Assembly (NCBI RefSeq): GCF_002980575.1
Contig: NZ_PVBS01000002.1
Coordinates: 62,001-126,000, forward strand
Direction: 5' to 3'
From: Sphingobacterium gobiense
GTDB taxonomy: Bacteria > Bacteroidota > Bacteroidia > Sphingobacteriales > Sphingobacteriaceae
DNA: 64,000 nt
The notes under the pieces are model-generated. The model saw only the letters and a program-made list of their open reading frames with translations, had not been told where the DNA came from and did not search any database. The position numbers and the translations under genes were made by a program. Below are positions 34,083 to 43,627 of the stretch, piece after piece (within the stretch, counting starts at the first letter, position 1; each line of letters starts with the position of its first letter).

Positions 34083-34115
34083 TATAAAAAGGAGTGAAAT
34101 TCACTCCTTTTTATA
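34083..34115 (-). terminator. Intrinsic terminator after the tricorn-like protease gene
   Basis: 15-bp arms (TATAAAAAGGAGTGA and complement) around AAT, with T-rich flanks. It starts just after the stop of the minus-strand gene ending at 34121 and separates it from the CPBP gene. Confidence 0.8.
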
Positions 34116-34120
34116 TTTTG

Positions 34121-37100
34121 TTACTTTACCCGCACAGGATCTTTGGGGTCTTTTAATTCCTGGTAGGGATAGGTTTTCATCTCTTCCAATAAAATAGCAA
34201 TGGTTTTCTCCAATTGCGGATCCCTTCCTTCGAGCAAATCTTTTGGCATCTGTTCTACAAAAATATCGGGCGCAACGCCTTTATTTTCGATAATGTAGTT
34301 GCTGTCTAGGTCGAATATTCCAAAGTTTGGCGAGGTTATACGACCGCCATCCAACAACGGCGGATATCCAGAAATGCCCACTAGTATTCCCATTGTCGTA
34401 CGCCCTACGAGCTTTCCAAGGCCTTTGAAACGAAACATATAGGGCATCATATCCCCTCCGGATCCGGCATTCTCGTTGATAATCATCGCCTTCGGACCAT
34501 ATATACCATTTCCCGGTGTAGTAAAGCTTCTTCCGTCCCGGATCCGCCAACCGGATATAAGTTCTCTAGACAATAAATCGATGACGTAATCCGCGACCCA
34601 ACCACCACCATTGTTTCGTTCATCCAATAAAAGTGCTTTCTTGTCCATCTGGGAGAAATAATAGCGGTTAAAATAGGTATATCCCTCCGGTCCCGTATTT
34701 GGCATGTACACATACGCGATTTGCCCTTTGCTAAGCTCGTCTACTTTCTTACGGTTAGATTCTACCCAATCCATCCTGCGCAAACTGGTTTCCTGTCCAA
34801 AAGATATAGGTTTTACAACAATTTCCCGCGCTCCACTCCATGATGGCGTATCATTGATTTTCAAAGTCACCTGTTTATCGACCGTATTTTCCAACAACTG
34901 GAAAATATTAATTGATTGATTCAAGGCAATACCATTCACGGCAACAATATACTCCCCTTCTTTGACTTTTAAGCCGGGTTCAGCCAATGGCGCTCTGAGT
35001 GATGGATTCCAATCTAAAGTAGTATATATCTTATTGATCTTGTATCCTTCTTCTACTACGTCGAAATCAGCTCCTAATGTACCCGTATGGACAGCGGGCG
35101 TTGCTGGTTCGTCACCAGGATATATATAATTATGTCCTACGACCATTTCACCCATCATCTCGTTCAATAGATAGCCTAAATCTGATCGATGTCCTACGTA
35201 TGGTAAGAATTTCTCATATTTTGTCCTCATTGCATTCCAATCGACACCATGCATATTCTCTACATAAAAAAATTCTTTCTGCATCGCCCATACTTCATGA
35301 AAAATCTGTTTCCATTCCGCCACCGGGTCTACTAATTGTTTGACATTTTTAATTTCTATTTTTCCCTTTCCTGGGGCGGGTTTTTGTCCGGCATTCACAA
35401 TGAAAAAGTCGCGATTGCTGCGATAAAGCATTTTCTTTCCATCTGCGCTGATAGCAAACCCTGAAGCATTTTCGACTAACTTGTTATCTTCCAATTTCTT
35501 TAAGTCGTAGGCACCAATCGTATTGCCACGCATATAAATCAACATATTTTCCGTCGTCCCATTCAACGAATAGCGACCAGGAGAGAGGGGTAGCGCAACA
35601 ATACGGCGGCTTATATCTTCCAAATCAACTTTTGTCGCTGACTTCTTTGATTTATCTTCCTTAGGCTTTTCTTCAGATTTATCTTCCTTTTCTTTATTCT
35701 CCTCTTTTTTATTCTTCGTTTTGTCGTCCGTTATTTCTTCTTCGTCGCTTTCATTTTTAAACAGAGACGGTGTTTCCTTTGAAAGAATAAAAGCGTAAAC
35801 ATTATAATTTACATTTCTTTCATAAGCCGTCATGTGTAGTCCTGAATTCGTCAAACCGGTATTCGTACTTGCAGAGAAAAAAAGGTACTTTCCATCCCGA
35901 CTAAAAGTTGGTTGGTTGACCGCACTCATGCCATCTGTAATCTGCGTGGATTGTCTTGTTTGCAGGTTGTACATAAATAGCGTACGAATACCATTTCTTA
36001 GACTTTTGACATAAGCTATCCAGTCAGAATCAAAGGACCACGAGGGCTGAAAATGATTGGAAACTCTACCTGTCGTTGAACTAAGTCGGTCATCGTCTAC
36101 CAGCGTTATTTTCTTGGTTTCTATATCCACATAGTAAAGATTGAGATGGGCATCATTATAGAAAAGCTTTTTACTGTCAGGCGACCAGCTCGGTTGGTAA
36201 TAAAAAGCAGTTTCTCCCAAGGGGATATAAATCGGTTCGTTTTTAGCCATTTGATCGCGTAGTACCAATTCGTATTTTCCATTTTTATCGGAAATAAACG
36301 AAATCCATTTTCCATTGGGCGACCAAGCTGGGAAGCGTTCATGTGAAGCAGGTGCTTTAGAAATATTTCGTGCATCACCTTTTTCCTTCGGTATAGTGAA
36401 GATTTCCCCCCGATTTTCGAACAATACTCTTTGACCTGTTGGAGAAATGGTGTACGAACGAATATCTTTTCCAACATCTATATAATGCTGCCGCTTGTAC
36501 ATGGCGTCGGCATTCACATTGATAACTAGTCTTTCCACATTTTTCGTCGCGGTATGAAGGATATGCAGGCGGCCGGCGTATTCAAATGTCAGTTCGTCTC
36601 CTTTTCCACTCAGCGTACGCACATCGTAGTCTTTGTAATTTGTTAGCTTCTCAACACTTTTCGTTTTCGTATCATAGCTGAAAATATTTACTATTTTGTC
36701 TCGATCTGAAAGAAAATAGACCTTGTTTCCTAACCAGATGGGCTTCACATCGTTACTGTTTTCTCCCGGGATGATTTCTACTTCTTTTGTTTGCGTATCA
36801 AAGATCCAAATAGAAGGCATGCCGCCTCCACGATAGCGCTTGAACGCTACGCGATCCCTTTCCGTTGGATCCGTATTTTTAATATATGCCCAATAACGAC
36901 CGTCGGGAGAGGGGCTTCCTTGATAGGCTTCCGGCATTAACAGGGGAGAAGCTAGTTCCCCGTTCACCGATGTTTTATATAACCTGGGACCTAAAGAGTA
37001 GGTGAATTCTCGTGTACTTGTGAAATAAACTTCGTTATTATTTAGCCAGCCGCGAAGTATATCTGAGGTGGGGTGAAAGGTAACCCGTTGTGGCGCGCCC

Positions 37101-37399
37101 CCTTGTATAGAAACGACATAGACATCGGTGTTTCCATCGTAATTGCCTGTGAAAGCAATCTGCTGGCCATCGGGCGAGAATATAGGATTCTGCTCTACGC
37201 CAGGATTTACTGTTAAGCGACGCGCGTTTTCACCATTTTTATTCGCTATCCATACGTCTCCAGCATAAACAAAAGTAATATGTTTATCGCTTATATCTGG
37301 GTTTCTCAAAAGTAGGGTTTCTTGTTGCGCTTTTGCCCCTAAAAACAAAAAGCCAGAAAGAAAAAGTGCGTGTAAGGCCTTCGAAAATTTATTTTTCAT
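34121..37399 (-). CDS. Tricorn-like S41 family protease
   Basis: A 1092-aa protein with signal peptide MKNKFSKALHALFLSGFLFL then GAKAQ. Two beta-propellers of WD40/PD40-like repeats (IFSPDGQQIAFTGNYDG, AWSPNGKWISFISDKNG, SWSPDSKKLFYNDAH) fill the first ~650 residues; then come a PDZ domain (KVKEGEYIVAVNGIAL) and an S41 protease core with NENAGSGGDMMPY carrying the nucleophile Ser, and GHNYIYPGD with a likely catalytic His. This is a periplasmic tricorn homologue that would degrade peptides entering through the propeller. A highly charged Lys/Glu/Asp stretch of about 50 residues lies near residue 560-600, before IVALPLSPGRYSL. Single gene with terminator. Confidence 0.94.
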   Translation of the reverse strand: MKNKFSKALHALFLSGFLFLGAKAQQETLLLRNPDISDKHITFVYAGDVWIANKNGENARRLTVNPGVEQNPIFSPDGQQIAFTGNYDGNTDVYVVSIQGGAPQRVTFHPTSDILRGWLNNNEVYFTSTREFTYSLGPRLYKTSVNGELASPLLMPEAYQGSPSPDGRYWAYIKNTDPTERDRVAFKRYRGGGMPSIWIFDTQTKEVEIIPGENSNDVKPIWLGNKVYFLSDRDKIVNIFSYDTKTKSVEKLTNYKDYDVRTLSGKGDELTFEYAGRLHILHTATKNVERLVINVNADAMYKRQHYIDVGKDIRSYTISPTGQRVLFENRGEIFTIPKEKGDARNISKAPASHERFPAWSPNGKWISFISDKNGKYELVLRDQMAKNEPIYIPLGETAFYYQPSWSPDSKKLFYNDAHLNLYYVDIETKKITLVDDDRLSSTTGRVSNHFQPSWSFDSDWIAYVKSLRNGIRTLFMYNLQTRQSTQITDGMSAVNQPTFSRDGKYLFFSASTNTGLTNSGLHMTAYERNVNYNVYAFILSKETPSLFKNESDEEEITDDKTKNKKEENKEKEDKSEEKPKEDKSKKSATKVDLEDISRRIVALPLSPGRYSLNGTTENMLIYMRGNTIGAYDLKKLEDNKLVENASGFAISADGKKMLYRSNRDFFIVNAGQKPAPGKGKIEIKNVKQLVDPVAEWKQIFHEVWAMQKEFFYVENMHGVDWNAMRTKYEKFLPYVGHRSDLGYLLNEMMGEMVVGHNYIYPGDEPATPAVHTGTLGADFDVVEEGYKINKIYTTLDWNPSLRAPLAEPGLKVKEGEYIVAVNGIALNQSINIFQLLENTVDKQVTLKINDTPSWSGAREIVVKPISFGQETSLRRMDWVESNRKKVDELSKGQIAYVYMPNTGPEGYTYFNRYYFSQMDKKALLLDERNNGGGWVADYVIDLLSRELISGWRIRDGRSFTTPGNGIYGPKAMIINENAGSGGDMMPYMFRFKGLGKLVGRTTMGILVGISGYPPLLDGGRITSPNFGIFDLDSNYIIENKGVAPDIFVEQMPKDLLEGRDPQLEKTIAILLEEMKTYPYQELKDPKDPVRVK

Positions 37400-37484
37400 A
37401 CAGATTATTGATGATTGTTGCCAAAAATAGTAGAATTTATCCTATAAGCTGGATTCATATCAGAGATGTTGCAAACTTATTGTG

Positions 37485-37507
37485 TTCTTTTTTCTCTCAA
37501 AAAAGAA
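37485..37507. repeat. Hairpin TTCTTTTTT/AAAAAAGAA in gap upstream of tricorn gene
   Basis: 9-bp arms around CTCTC. The 272-bp gap (37400-37671) otherwise holds the terminator at 37625-37655 and a pyrimidine-rich stretch; no gene was seen. The form resembles dispersed A/T hairpins common between Sphingobacteriaceae genes, from general knowledge; repetition is not shown within this window. Confidence 0.35.
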
Positions 37508-37624
37508 GCAAAAAAATCGTCGCTGAAAACCTTTGGTGTTAATAAGAGATAGGAGACTTATGGCTAAGCGTTTGTTTTGGTGTCCATGAGCTCACTTTCG
37601 TTCGGTTTTGGTTTTTTCTTAAAA

Positions 37625-37655
37625 AAAAGCCCCGCGAGTAGTCGCGGGGCTTTTA
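37625..37655. terminator. Bidirectional intrinsic terminator (GCCCCGCGA hairpin)
   Basis: GCCCCGCGA (37629-37637), loop GTAG, complement at 37642-37650, flanked by A run on the left and T run on the right. It ends the zinc-ribbon gene on the minus strand. Confidence 0.9.
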
Positions 37656-37671
37656 TAATCTTCAGCTTACA

Positions 37672-38421
37672 CTAAGCGTGTTCTTCGTCAAAAACGATAC
37701 CTTCGTCGACGATGATTCTTCCGCAGTGTTCACAAATGATAACTTTCTTCCGCTGGCGGATTTCAGATTGCAATTGTGGTGGAATCTTATTGTAACATCC
37801 CGAACAGCTATCACGTTCAATAGAGACAACGGCCAGGCCATTTCGGAATGTCCCACGAAGTTTATTATATACTTTTAATAGACGTTCCTCAATATTTTTT
37901 TCTGCCTTATCTGCCTTATCTACTAAGGCATCTTCTTCTTTTTGTGTTTCGCCAGTAATGCTTTCAAGTTCTTGCTTTTTTACATCCAATTCACCTTTAC
38001 TGTATTCAAGGCTCTTTTGCGTGCTTTCGTAAAGTTCCGTTTTATTTTTTATCTCAAACTCTGCTTCTCGAATGCGCTTTTCACATACTTGAATTTCTAA
38101 ACCTTGAATTTCAATCTCTTTTGATATAGCATCGTATTCACGATTGTTTTTTACTTCATTGAGTTGACCTTCGTATTTTTTAATCGCAGCTTGTGCATCT
38201 TTAATCATATTTCTGCGATTCACGATGGAATCTTCTAGATCATCCAAGTCTGTCCTAATTTTCTCGATTCGGGTATCAAGACCTGCGATCTCATCTTCTA
38301 GATCGGCAACCTCAATAGGCAATTCGCCACGCACTTGGCGAATCTTATCTATCTTCGTATGGATGGACTGCAGCGTCCATAATGCTTTTAACTTTTGTTC
38401 TACGGATTGTTCCATTATCAA
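37672..38421 (-). CDS. C4 zinc-ribbon coiled-coil protein (CT398 type)
   Basis: A 249-aa cytosolic protein. Residues about 1-190 are a long antiparallel coiled coil (LEDEIAGLDTRIEKIRTDLD, KEIEIQGLEIQVCEKRIREA). The C-terminus has a zinc ribbon with Cys pairs CSGC and CEHC in the segments RDSCSGCYNKIPP and KVIICEHCGRII. It matches the family of C4 zinc-ribbon proteins (zf-RING_7), which likely bind nucleic acid; a link to RNA polymerase or flagellar sigma factor has been proposed for a chlamydial homologue. It starts 4 bp inside the nif3-like gene, with which it is commonly paired. Confidence 0.9.
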   Translation of the reverse strand: MIMEQSVEQKLKALWTLQSIHTKIDKIRQVRGELPIEVADLEDEIAGLDTRIEKIRTDLDDLEDSIVNRRNMIKDAQAAIKKYEGQLNEVKNNREYDAISKEIEIQGLEIQVCEKRIREAEFEIKNKTELYESTQKSLEYSKGELDVKKQELESITGETQKEEDALVDKADKAEKNIEERLLKVYNKLRGTFRNGLAVVSIERDSCSGCYNKIPPQLQSEIRQRKKVIICEHCGRIIVDEGIVFDEEHA

Positions 38422-39515
38422 ACGTAATATTTAATAGGATTTGTCTCTATTTCTGTCAATAGGACAGCAAAGTTAACAAATTTTTTCTGAATAATTTCCA
38501 ATAATAATTCCTGCGTAAATTGTTCACTTTCAAAATGTCCTATGTCTGCAATGACAATATCATCCTCTGCATCAAAGAACTCATGGTATTTGTAATCGGC
38601 CGAAATGAAGATATCTGCACCTGAACGCTTCGCGTCGTTTAATAGGAATGCACCAGCACCGCCGCAAACAGCAACCCTGGAAATAACCTTATTCAGCAAC
38701 TTGGTGTGCCGGATAACCTTTACATTCAATTTTTCTTTTACATAACCTAGAAAATCCAATTCGCTCATCGGATGTGGCAGGTTGCCAATAGCACCCGACC
38801 CGACCGTTTGCAACGTATTGTTCAAAGGAAATATATCGTGGGCCACTTCTTCATAAGGGTGTGCAGCGTACATCGCGACCAAGATGGAACGTTCTAATCT
38901 TTCAGGATAAATAACTTCAATTTTGGTTTCTTCAACACGTTCCTGCTCGTTCACTGTACCGATTGTTGGATTTGCCCCGTCAAGTGGTCGAAATGTGCCG
39001 TATCCTGCCGTATTATAGCTACATTCATCATAATCGCCGATAGCGCCGGCGCCTGCGTCGAACAATGCCACCCGAACGGATTCAGCATGCGAACGGGGTA
39101 CAAAAACGGCTAGTTTCTTAAGCAGGTTTCGTTTAGGTCGTAAAACGGCGTGTGATGCTAATCCCAGCTTCTCGGCAATTTTACTACTCACACCTCCCAA
39201 GACATTATCGAGATTCGTGTGAATCGCATAAAGAGCAATGCCATGGCGTATAGCTTTAATAATCACCCGCTCCACATAATTATTACCATTCAATTTTTTC
39301 AATCCCGCAAATACTATGGGGTGATGCGCAATAATGATATCGCAACCCTTTTGCATGGCTTCGTCAACGATTTCCTCCGTGCAATCCAAAGCGATCAACG
39401 CCTGTCCTATCTCGTCCTCTGGATGGCCAACGATCAATCCTGAATTATCATAAGATTCCTGATAAGCCAGCGGAGCAATCTGCTCTAGATATTGTGTAAG
39501 TTCGCTAATTTTCAT
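38418..39515 (-). CDS. Nif3-like dinuclear metal centre protein
   Basis: A 365-aa protein of the NIF3/YbgI family (GTP cyclohydrolase I type 2/NIF3). The N-terminal half has ESYDNSGLIVG and DIIIAHHPIVFAGLKKL with metal-binding His residues; the C-terminal half has RVAVCGGAGAFLL and IADIGHFESEQF. The central ~100 residues (NLLKKLAVFVPRSHAESVRV to AAHPYEEVAHDIFPL) are the PII-like insert domain of longer members. It forms hexamers with a binuclear metal site; function is unresolved. It overlaps the zinc-ribbon gene by 4 bp. Confidence 0.94.
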   Translation of the reverse strand: MKISELTQYLEQIAPLAYQESYDNSGLIVGHPEDEIGQALIALDCTEEIVDEAMQKGCDIIIAHHPIVFAGLKKLNGNNYVERVIIKAIRHGIALYAIHTNLDNVLGGVSSKIAEKLGLASHAVLRPKRNLLKKLAVFVPRSHAESVRVALFDAGAGAIGDYDECSYNTAGYGTFRPLDGANPTIGTVNEQERVEETKIEVIYPERLERSILVAMYAAHPYEEVAHDIFPLNNTLQTVGSGAIGNLPHPMSELDFLGYVKEKLNVKVIRHTKLLNKVISRVAVCGGAGAFLLNDAKRSGADIFISADYKYHEFFDAEDDIVIADIGHFESEQFTQELLLEIIQKKFVNFAVLLTEIETNPIKYYV

Positions 39516-39520
39516 CGTTA

Positions 39521-40012
39521 TTACATCTCGGTTTCATCCTTATTTTCCGCTACAAAATCTTTTCCGTAATGTTCGACATGCATGCGCAGCAGTGTCTTGT
39601 ATTCGTGAACTTTGACCCAATAGGTAATAAAATACACTAAATGCAATATGCCGATTATTGTCAATATGAATAAGGGTAGCGGAATATTACTCAATAAAAA
39701 AGTCCATGCAAATATAAGTCCCCATTTTTGGGTGGGTCTTTCTTCTACCTCGACTTTTCGGTCATAAAATTCATTGTTTAAAGAATCCGCCAAACGCTTG
39801 GCTACTTCAAAATTCCAGTATATGTTGAAAAGAGGCACTGCAACAAACCAGGCTTGACTAGGCAGTATGCATAAGTTTTCTTTTTTCACCAGTTTTAATG
39901 TGCGATAAAGAGTCAAGGCGAAAAAAATCCATATTATAATTCGAATTATTCCGCCGATTAGCATGTACAAAGCCATGTCATCGGTTATATTTTGAGGCAA
40001 AATATCTAACAT
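39521..40012 (-). CDS. Four-TM membrane protein, DUF4328-like
   Basis: A 163-aa inner-membrane protein with about four hydrophobic segments (MALYMLIGGIIRIIIWIFFA, PSQAWFVAVPLFNIYWNFEV, GLIFAWTFLLSNIPLPLFIL, IGILHLVYFITYW). The segment with Trp-Phe-Val-Ala-Pro-Leu-Phe-Asn recalls DUF4328/small membrane proteins but I do not assign it firmly. It follows the RsmI-like gene by 15 bp and precedes nif3 by 5 bp on the same strand, so it is in that operon. Function unknown. Confidence 0.75.
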   Translation of the reverse strand: MLDILPQNITDDMALYMLIGGIIRIIIWIFFALTLYRTLKLVKKENLCILPSQAWFVAVPLFNIYWNFEVAKRLADSLNNEFYDRKVEVEERPTQKWGLIFAWTFLLSNIPLPLFILTIIGILHLVYFITYWVKVHEYKTLLRMHVEHYGKDFVAENKDETEM

Positions 40013-40027
40013 GTTATATGAGGAATT

Positions 40028-40744
40028 TTAATTTTGTACATACATCAAAAATATAGCGGGCTTCTTATGAAGCTCCGGTTTTCGATTCTTCCATTCTGCT
40101 ATGGATAAAGTCAACACCTGTTCATCAGAAGCCGTTAGGTTACACGCTACACAGAGTCTTGTTTTCTGTTTGCAGTTTTTAAGTAAATCATCAAATAGGG
40201 CATTATTACGAAAGGGTGTTTCAATAAACACCTGCGTTTGTTGCTCCCTTTGTGACTGAAATTCCATATCTTTAATCTTTTTTGCCCGTTCCGCTTTATC
40301 TATCGGAAGGTAACCATGAAAAGTAAACTTTTGTCCACTAAATCCCGACGCCATCAATGCCAATAAAATCGAACTGGGACCAACTAATGGAACGACTTTT
40401 ATTCCTCGCTTATGGGCCTCAGCTACCACGTCCGCACCGGGATCGGCTACGCCAGGACAACCCGCTTCCGACATCAACCCCATGTCCTTTCCTTCCGTAA
40501 GCGATTTAAACATACGATTATAATCTGTTATTTCGCGGACATGTTTGCCATAATCGTGCATTTTCAGTTCACTTTGTGGTATTTTTAGCCCGGCCTCCTT
40601 TAGAAACCGACGAGCAGTTTTTTCGTTTTCAACCACGTATTCATCAATATGATTAATCACTTCCTGAAAGTAAAGCGTGTAAGACTGTTTCTCCGCATTT
40701 TCAGCCAACGGTACAGGTATAAGATAAAGTGTTCCTAAAGCCAT
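40028..40744 (-). CDS. RsmI-like SAM-dependent methyltransferase
   Basis: A 238-aa tetrapyrrole-methylase-fold protein related to RsmI (16S rRNA 2'-O-methyltransferase). TLYLIPVPLAENA resembles the RsmI start; EAGCPGVADPGADVVAEAH, PLVGPSSILLALMASGFSGQ and FHGYLP are diagnostic. It is shorter than RsmI proper, which is about 280 aa, because the C-terminal domain is absent; Bacteroidota often carry both a full RsmI and this shorter paralogue. It is the first gene of the operon with the DUF4328-like, Nif3 and zinc-ribbon genes. Confidence 0.85.
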   Translation of the reverse strand: MALGTLYLIPVPLAENAEKQSYTLYFQEVINHIDEYVVENEKTARRFLKEAGLKIPQSELKMHDYGKHVREITDYNRMFKSLTEGKDMGLMSEAGCPGVADPGADVVAEAHKRGIKVVPLVGPSSILLALMASGFSGQKFTFHGYLPIDKAERAKKIKDMEFQSQREQQTQVFIETPFRNNALFDDLLKNCKQKTRLCVACNLTASDEQVLTLSIAEWKNRKPELHKKPAIFLMYVQN

Positions 40745-40812
40745 TATTCAAAATTACTAAATATTTTCGCTATTCGTGACCGGAGGGAACACCTTATCGG
40801 TACTAAACAAAA

Positions 40813-40837
40813 AAAGAGCTATCCGTTAAAGCTCTTT
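40813..40837. terminator. Weak hairpin in gap between RsmI-like gene and apaG
   Basis: AAAGAGCT (40813-40820) and complement (40830-40837). The 291-bp gap separates divergent genes and otherwise shows AT-rich sequence with no ORF; a terminator is not needed here, so the role is unclear. Confidence 0.3.
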
Positions 40838-41035
40838 AAAACCGTTGGGAATATTTGCTGATCTTTCTCAAGGGGCAGAAGCCTTCGAAAAAATCATACA
40901 AAACAAGTGGATGGAAGTGAGGAAAAAAAATTAAATTTGATGTTTAAAAAGATAATTAATAATTTGCTCACGATTAAGGTGTTCATTATCAATCTTGGGG
41001 TATTCGATATGCAGTTAAAAAGAGCTATTAAATAG

Positions 41036-41422
41036 ATGAATACACAAATAACATCCGGCGTAAAGGTATCTGTAGACGTGGTCTACCAACCCGAGTATTC
41101 CAATCCGGATAAGATGCATTTTATGTTCTCTTATCAAATCACAATAGAAAATCTAAGTGATATTACCATACAGCTTATTAATAGACATTGGGATATTTTC
41201 GATTCTATTGGCGAATTTAAACAAGTAGAAGGAGAAGGAGTGGTAGGAGAGCAACCCATTTTAGTCCCTGGAACCGTCTATCAATATGTCTCAGGATGCA
41301 ATTTAAAAAGCGAGATAGGATATATGGAGGGCTATTATGAAATGATTAAGGAGGTCGACGGTAGCATATTTCACGTAGAGATTCCCCGATTTAATTTAAT
41401 TGCTTCATTTAAATTGAACTAA
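41036..41422 (+). CDS. apaG: ApaG domain protein
   Basis: A 128-aa protein of the ApaG family (immunoglobulin-like fold), named for an effect on Co2+ resistance in Salmonella. VSVDVVYQPEYSNPDKMHFM, QITIENLSDITIQLINRHW, GEGVVGEQPILVPGTVYQY and GYYEM are the family blocks. Function is still uncertain, although ApaG has been linked to pyrophosphate binding. It is a single gene, divergent from the RsmI-like operon. Confidence 0.93.
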   Translation: MNTQITSGVKVSVDVVYQPEYSNPDKMHFMFSYQITIENLSDITIQLINRHWDIFDSIGEFKQVEGEGVVGEQPILVPGTVYQYVSGCNLKSEIGYMEGYYEMIKEVDGSIFHVEIPRFNLIASFKLN

Positions 41423-41759
41423 CAGCATACCATAATTTCAAAAATCCACCAACGTTCGTCGAATATTGTGCGCCTGAGCTAAATCCGTGTCCAATCCGTG
41501 TGAACATTCCAGTTAATAGGGTAGAAGATTACTGCCGTATCGTTATTACCATCTAAAAGCACCAAAGTTATACTCAAGCAAAGTCTATATCAAAAGCTTC
41601 TCGAAAATAAAACACATTTACGCTGATATTTACGTATTTTTGTACTTGAAAATTTATCTCCATTCGCGTACGAAAGGAGAACCTTTCTATAATTTATACA
41701 CGAGCTATAGAATGGATTAAATAAAACACAAGTATTTAATTATCAATATATTATAAAAA
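41423..41759. other. Gap between apaG and ABC-F gene with promoter and leader hairpin
   Basis: No gene. It contains the direct repeat AATCCGTGT twice near 41477-41495, a -7 box at 41635-41642 and a hairpin GAAAGG/CCTTTC at 41672-41687. This implies a leader of about 110 nt for the ABC-F transcript. Confidence 0.5.
41635..41642 (+). promoter_or_regulatory. -7 box of the ABC-F gene
   Basis: TATTTTTG fits TAnnTTTG and lies 117 bp upstream of the TTG start. The long leader carries a small hairpin at 41672-41687, a place where ABC-F genes are often controlled. Confidence 0.4.
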
Positions 41760-43625
41760 TTGAGTATTTTAGCAACAGAGCAAGTTAGTCACTCCTTCCA
41801 TGATAAATGGTTATTCAAACAACTCCATTTTGCTTTGCAAAAAGGAGACCGGGTGGCTTTGGTCGGCATAAACGGAACGGGTAAGTCAACTTTGCTCAAA
41901 ATTCTTGCTGAACAAGTTATCCCGACAGAAGGCAAAGTCGTCAAAGAACGAGGTATTAAAATAGGTTTTCTATCGCAAGAGCCTAGTTTTAATGGGATGG
42001 AAACCATAAACGATTTTATTTATAGCACGGATAACGAACAACAGCAGCTCATAAAGTCTTATGAAAATTTATTAAACAGCGAGGAAATAGATCACCAATT
42101 GCTGGCCGAGCTTACAGACAAATTATCCGCGATGGAGGCTTGGGAATACGAGCATAATATTAAGACAATTTTAAATCGATTACAGATTTCAAATTTCAAT
42201 CAAACAATTGACAGTTTATCAGGAGGACAGAAGAAAAGACTGTCTCTAGCTAAATTACTGATCGACGAACCCGATGTTTACATTCTAGACGAACCGACCA
42301 ATCATTTGGATATAGAGACTATAGAATGGTTAGAAAAATTATTGACAACAGGAAATAAAACTGTTCTCCTGGTTACACACGATAGGTACTTTTTGGATAA
42401 CGTTTGTACAGAAATAAGAGAACTAGACAAGGGAAATATATACACTTATAAAGGAAACTATACCTACTTTCTAGAAAAGAAGGCCGAACGAGAAACCATA
42501 GATGCTGTCGCAGTAGAAAAAGCGCAGAACTTACTTAGACGTGAGCTGGAATGGATGCGCCGTCAGCCCAAGGCGCGCGGAACAAAATCAAAAGCACGTA
42601 TTGGCGCTTTTTATGATTTGGAAGAAAAGTCAAAAACTGGACACAAGAAAGAAAATGTACAGCTATCGGTAAAAATGAGCAGACAGGGTTCGAAAATATT
42701 AGAATTGGAGGACATGTCGAAATCTTTTGCGGAGAAGAAAATTATAGATCATTTTTCATATACTTTTAAAAAGGGCGATCGCATCGGATTAGCCGGAAAA
42801 AACGGAAGCGGAAAATCAACCTTTCTAAATTTGTTAACCGGGGCTACTCCACCAGATTTCGGTAACGTGATTTTAGGAGAGACCACCAAGTTCGGATACT
42901 ATAAGCAGGAAGGACTTGCATTCATGGATAGCGATCGCGTTTTAGATATAGTCAAAAATGTAGCAGACTATATTGAAATGGCTAATGGCGATATTATTAC
43001 TGCTTCGCAATTGCTTACATTATTTTTGTTTCCCCCGGAAAAGCAATACAATTTGGTAAGTCGATTAAGTGGTGGAGAAAAAAAGCGCTTACAGTTGATG
43101 CGTGTATTGATGTCTAATCCGAATTTCCTGATACTTGATGAGCCGTCTAACGATTTAGATATTGATACATTAAACGTTCTAGAAGAATTTTTGGAAAACT
43201 ACGCAGGCATCTTGGTATTAGTTTCGCACGACCGTTACCTGATTGACAAGTTAACTGAACAGCTTTTTATATTTGAAAACAACGGAAAACTTAAAATATA
43301 TAATGGTAATTATGCGGATTACAAATTGGAACAAGATCAGATTAGCCGTGAAGAGAAAGAAAAAATAAAAAAGATCGAAACAGAAAAACCGTTAACAACA
43401 GTAAAAACAGAGAAGAAGAAACGCTCCTATAAAGAGCAGCTCGAATATGAAGTTTTGGAAAAAGACATAACGGAAATAGAAAGAACTATCGCACAAAAGA
43501 CGGAATTGTTAAATATGGTTTCAGACCACGAGGAAATTGCAAAAATTGTTTTGGATATCGAACAACTCCAAAAAGATTTAGATGCTAAGTCCGAACGCTG
43601 GTTAAACCTCGCAGAATATATATAG
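41760..43625 (+). CDS. ABC-F family ATPase (Uup/EttA-like)
   Basis: A 621-aa ribosome-associated ABC-F protein with two ATP-binding domains. The first Walker A is GINGTGKST (36-44) with LSGGQKKRLSLAKLLIDEP and ILDEPTNHLD; the second is GKNGSGKST with LSGGEKKRLQLMRVL and ILDEPSNDLD. A C-terminal coiled coil (about 545-615) is of the Uup type, which binds branched DNA or ribosomes. The start is TTG at 41760: an in-frame TAA lies two codons before it and the domain begins almost at once. ABC-F proteins act in translation or antibiotic resistance; the role here is not determined. The two parS sites follow its stop. Confidence 0.93.
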   Translation: MSILATEQVSHSFHDKWLFKQLHFALQKGDRVALVGINGTGKSTLLKILAEQVIPTEGKVVKERGIKIGFLSQEPSFNGMETINDFIYSTDNEQQQLIKSYENLLNSEEIDHQLLAELTDKLSAMEAWEYEHNIKTILNRLQISNFNQTIDSLSGGQKKRLSLAKLLIDEPDVYILDEPTNHLDIETIEWLEKLLTTGNKTVLLVTHDRYFLDNVCTEIRELDKGNIYTYKGNYTYFLEKKAERETIDAVAVEKAQNLLRRELEWMRRQPKARGTKSKARIGAFYDLEEKSKTGHKKENVQLSVKMSRQGSKILELEDMSKSFAEKKIIDHFSYTFKKGDRIGLAGKNGSGKSTFLNLLTGATPPDFGNVILGETTKFGYYKQEGLAFMDSDRVLDIVKNVADYIEMANGDIITASQLLTLFLFPPEKQYNLVSRLSGGEKKRLQLMRVLMSNPNFLILDEPSNDLDIDTLNVLEEFLENYAGILVLVSHDRYLIDKLTEQLFIFENNGKLKIYNGNYADYKLEQDQISREEKEKIKKIETEKPLTTVKTEKKKRSYKEQLEYEVLEKDITEIERTIAQKTELLNMVSDHEEIAKIVLDIEQLQKDLDAKSERWLNLAEYI

Positions 43626-43627
43626 CT

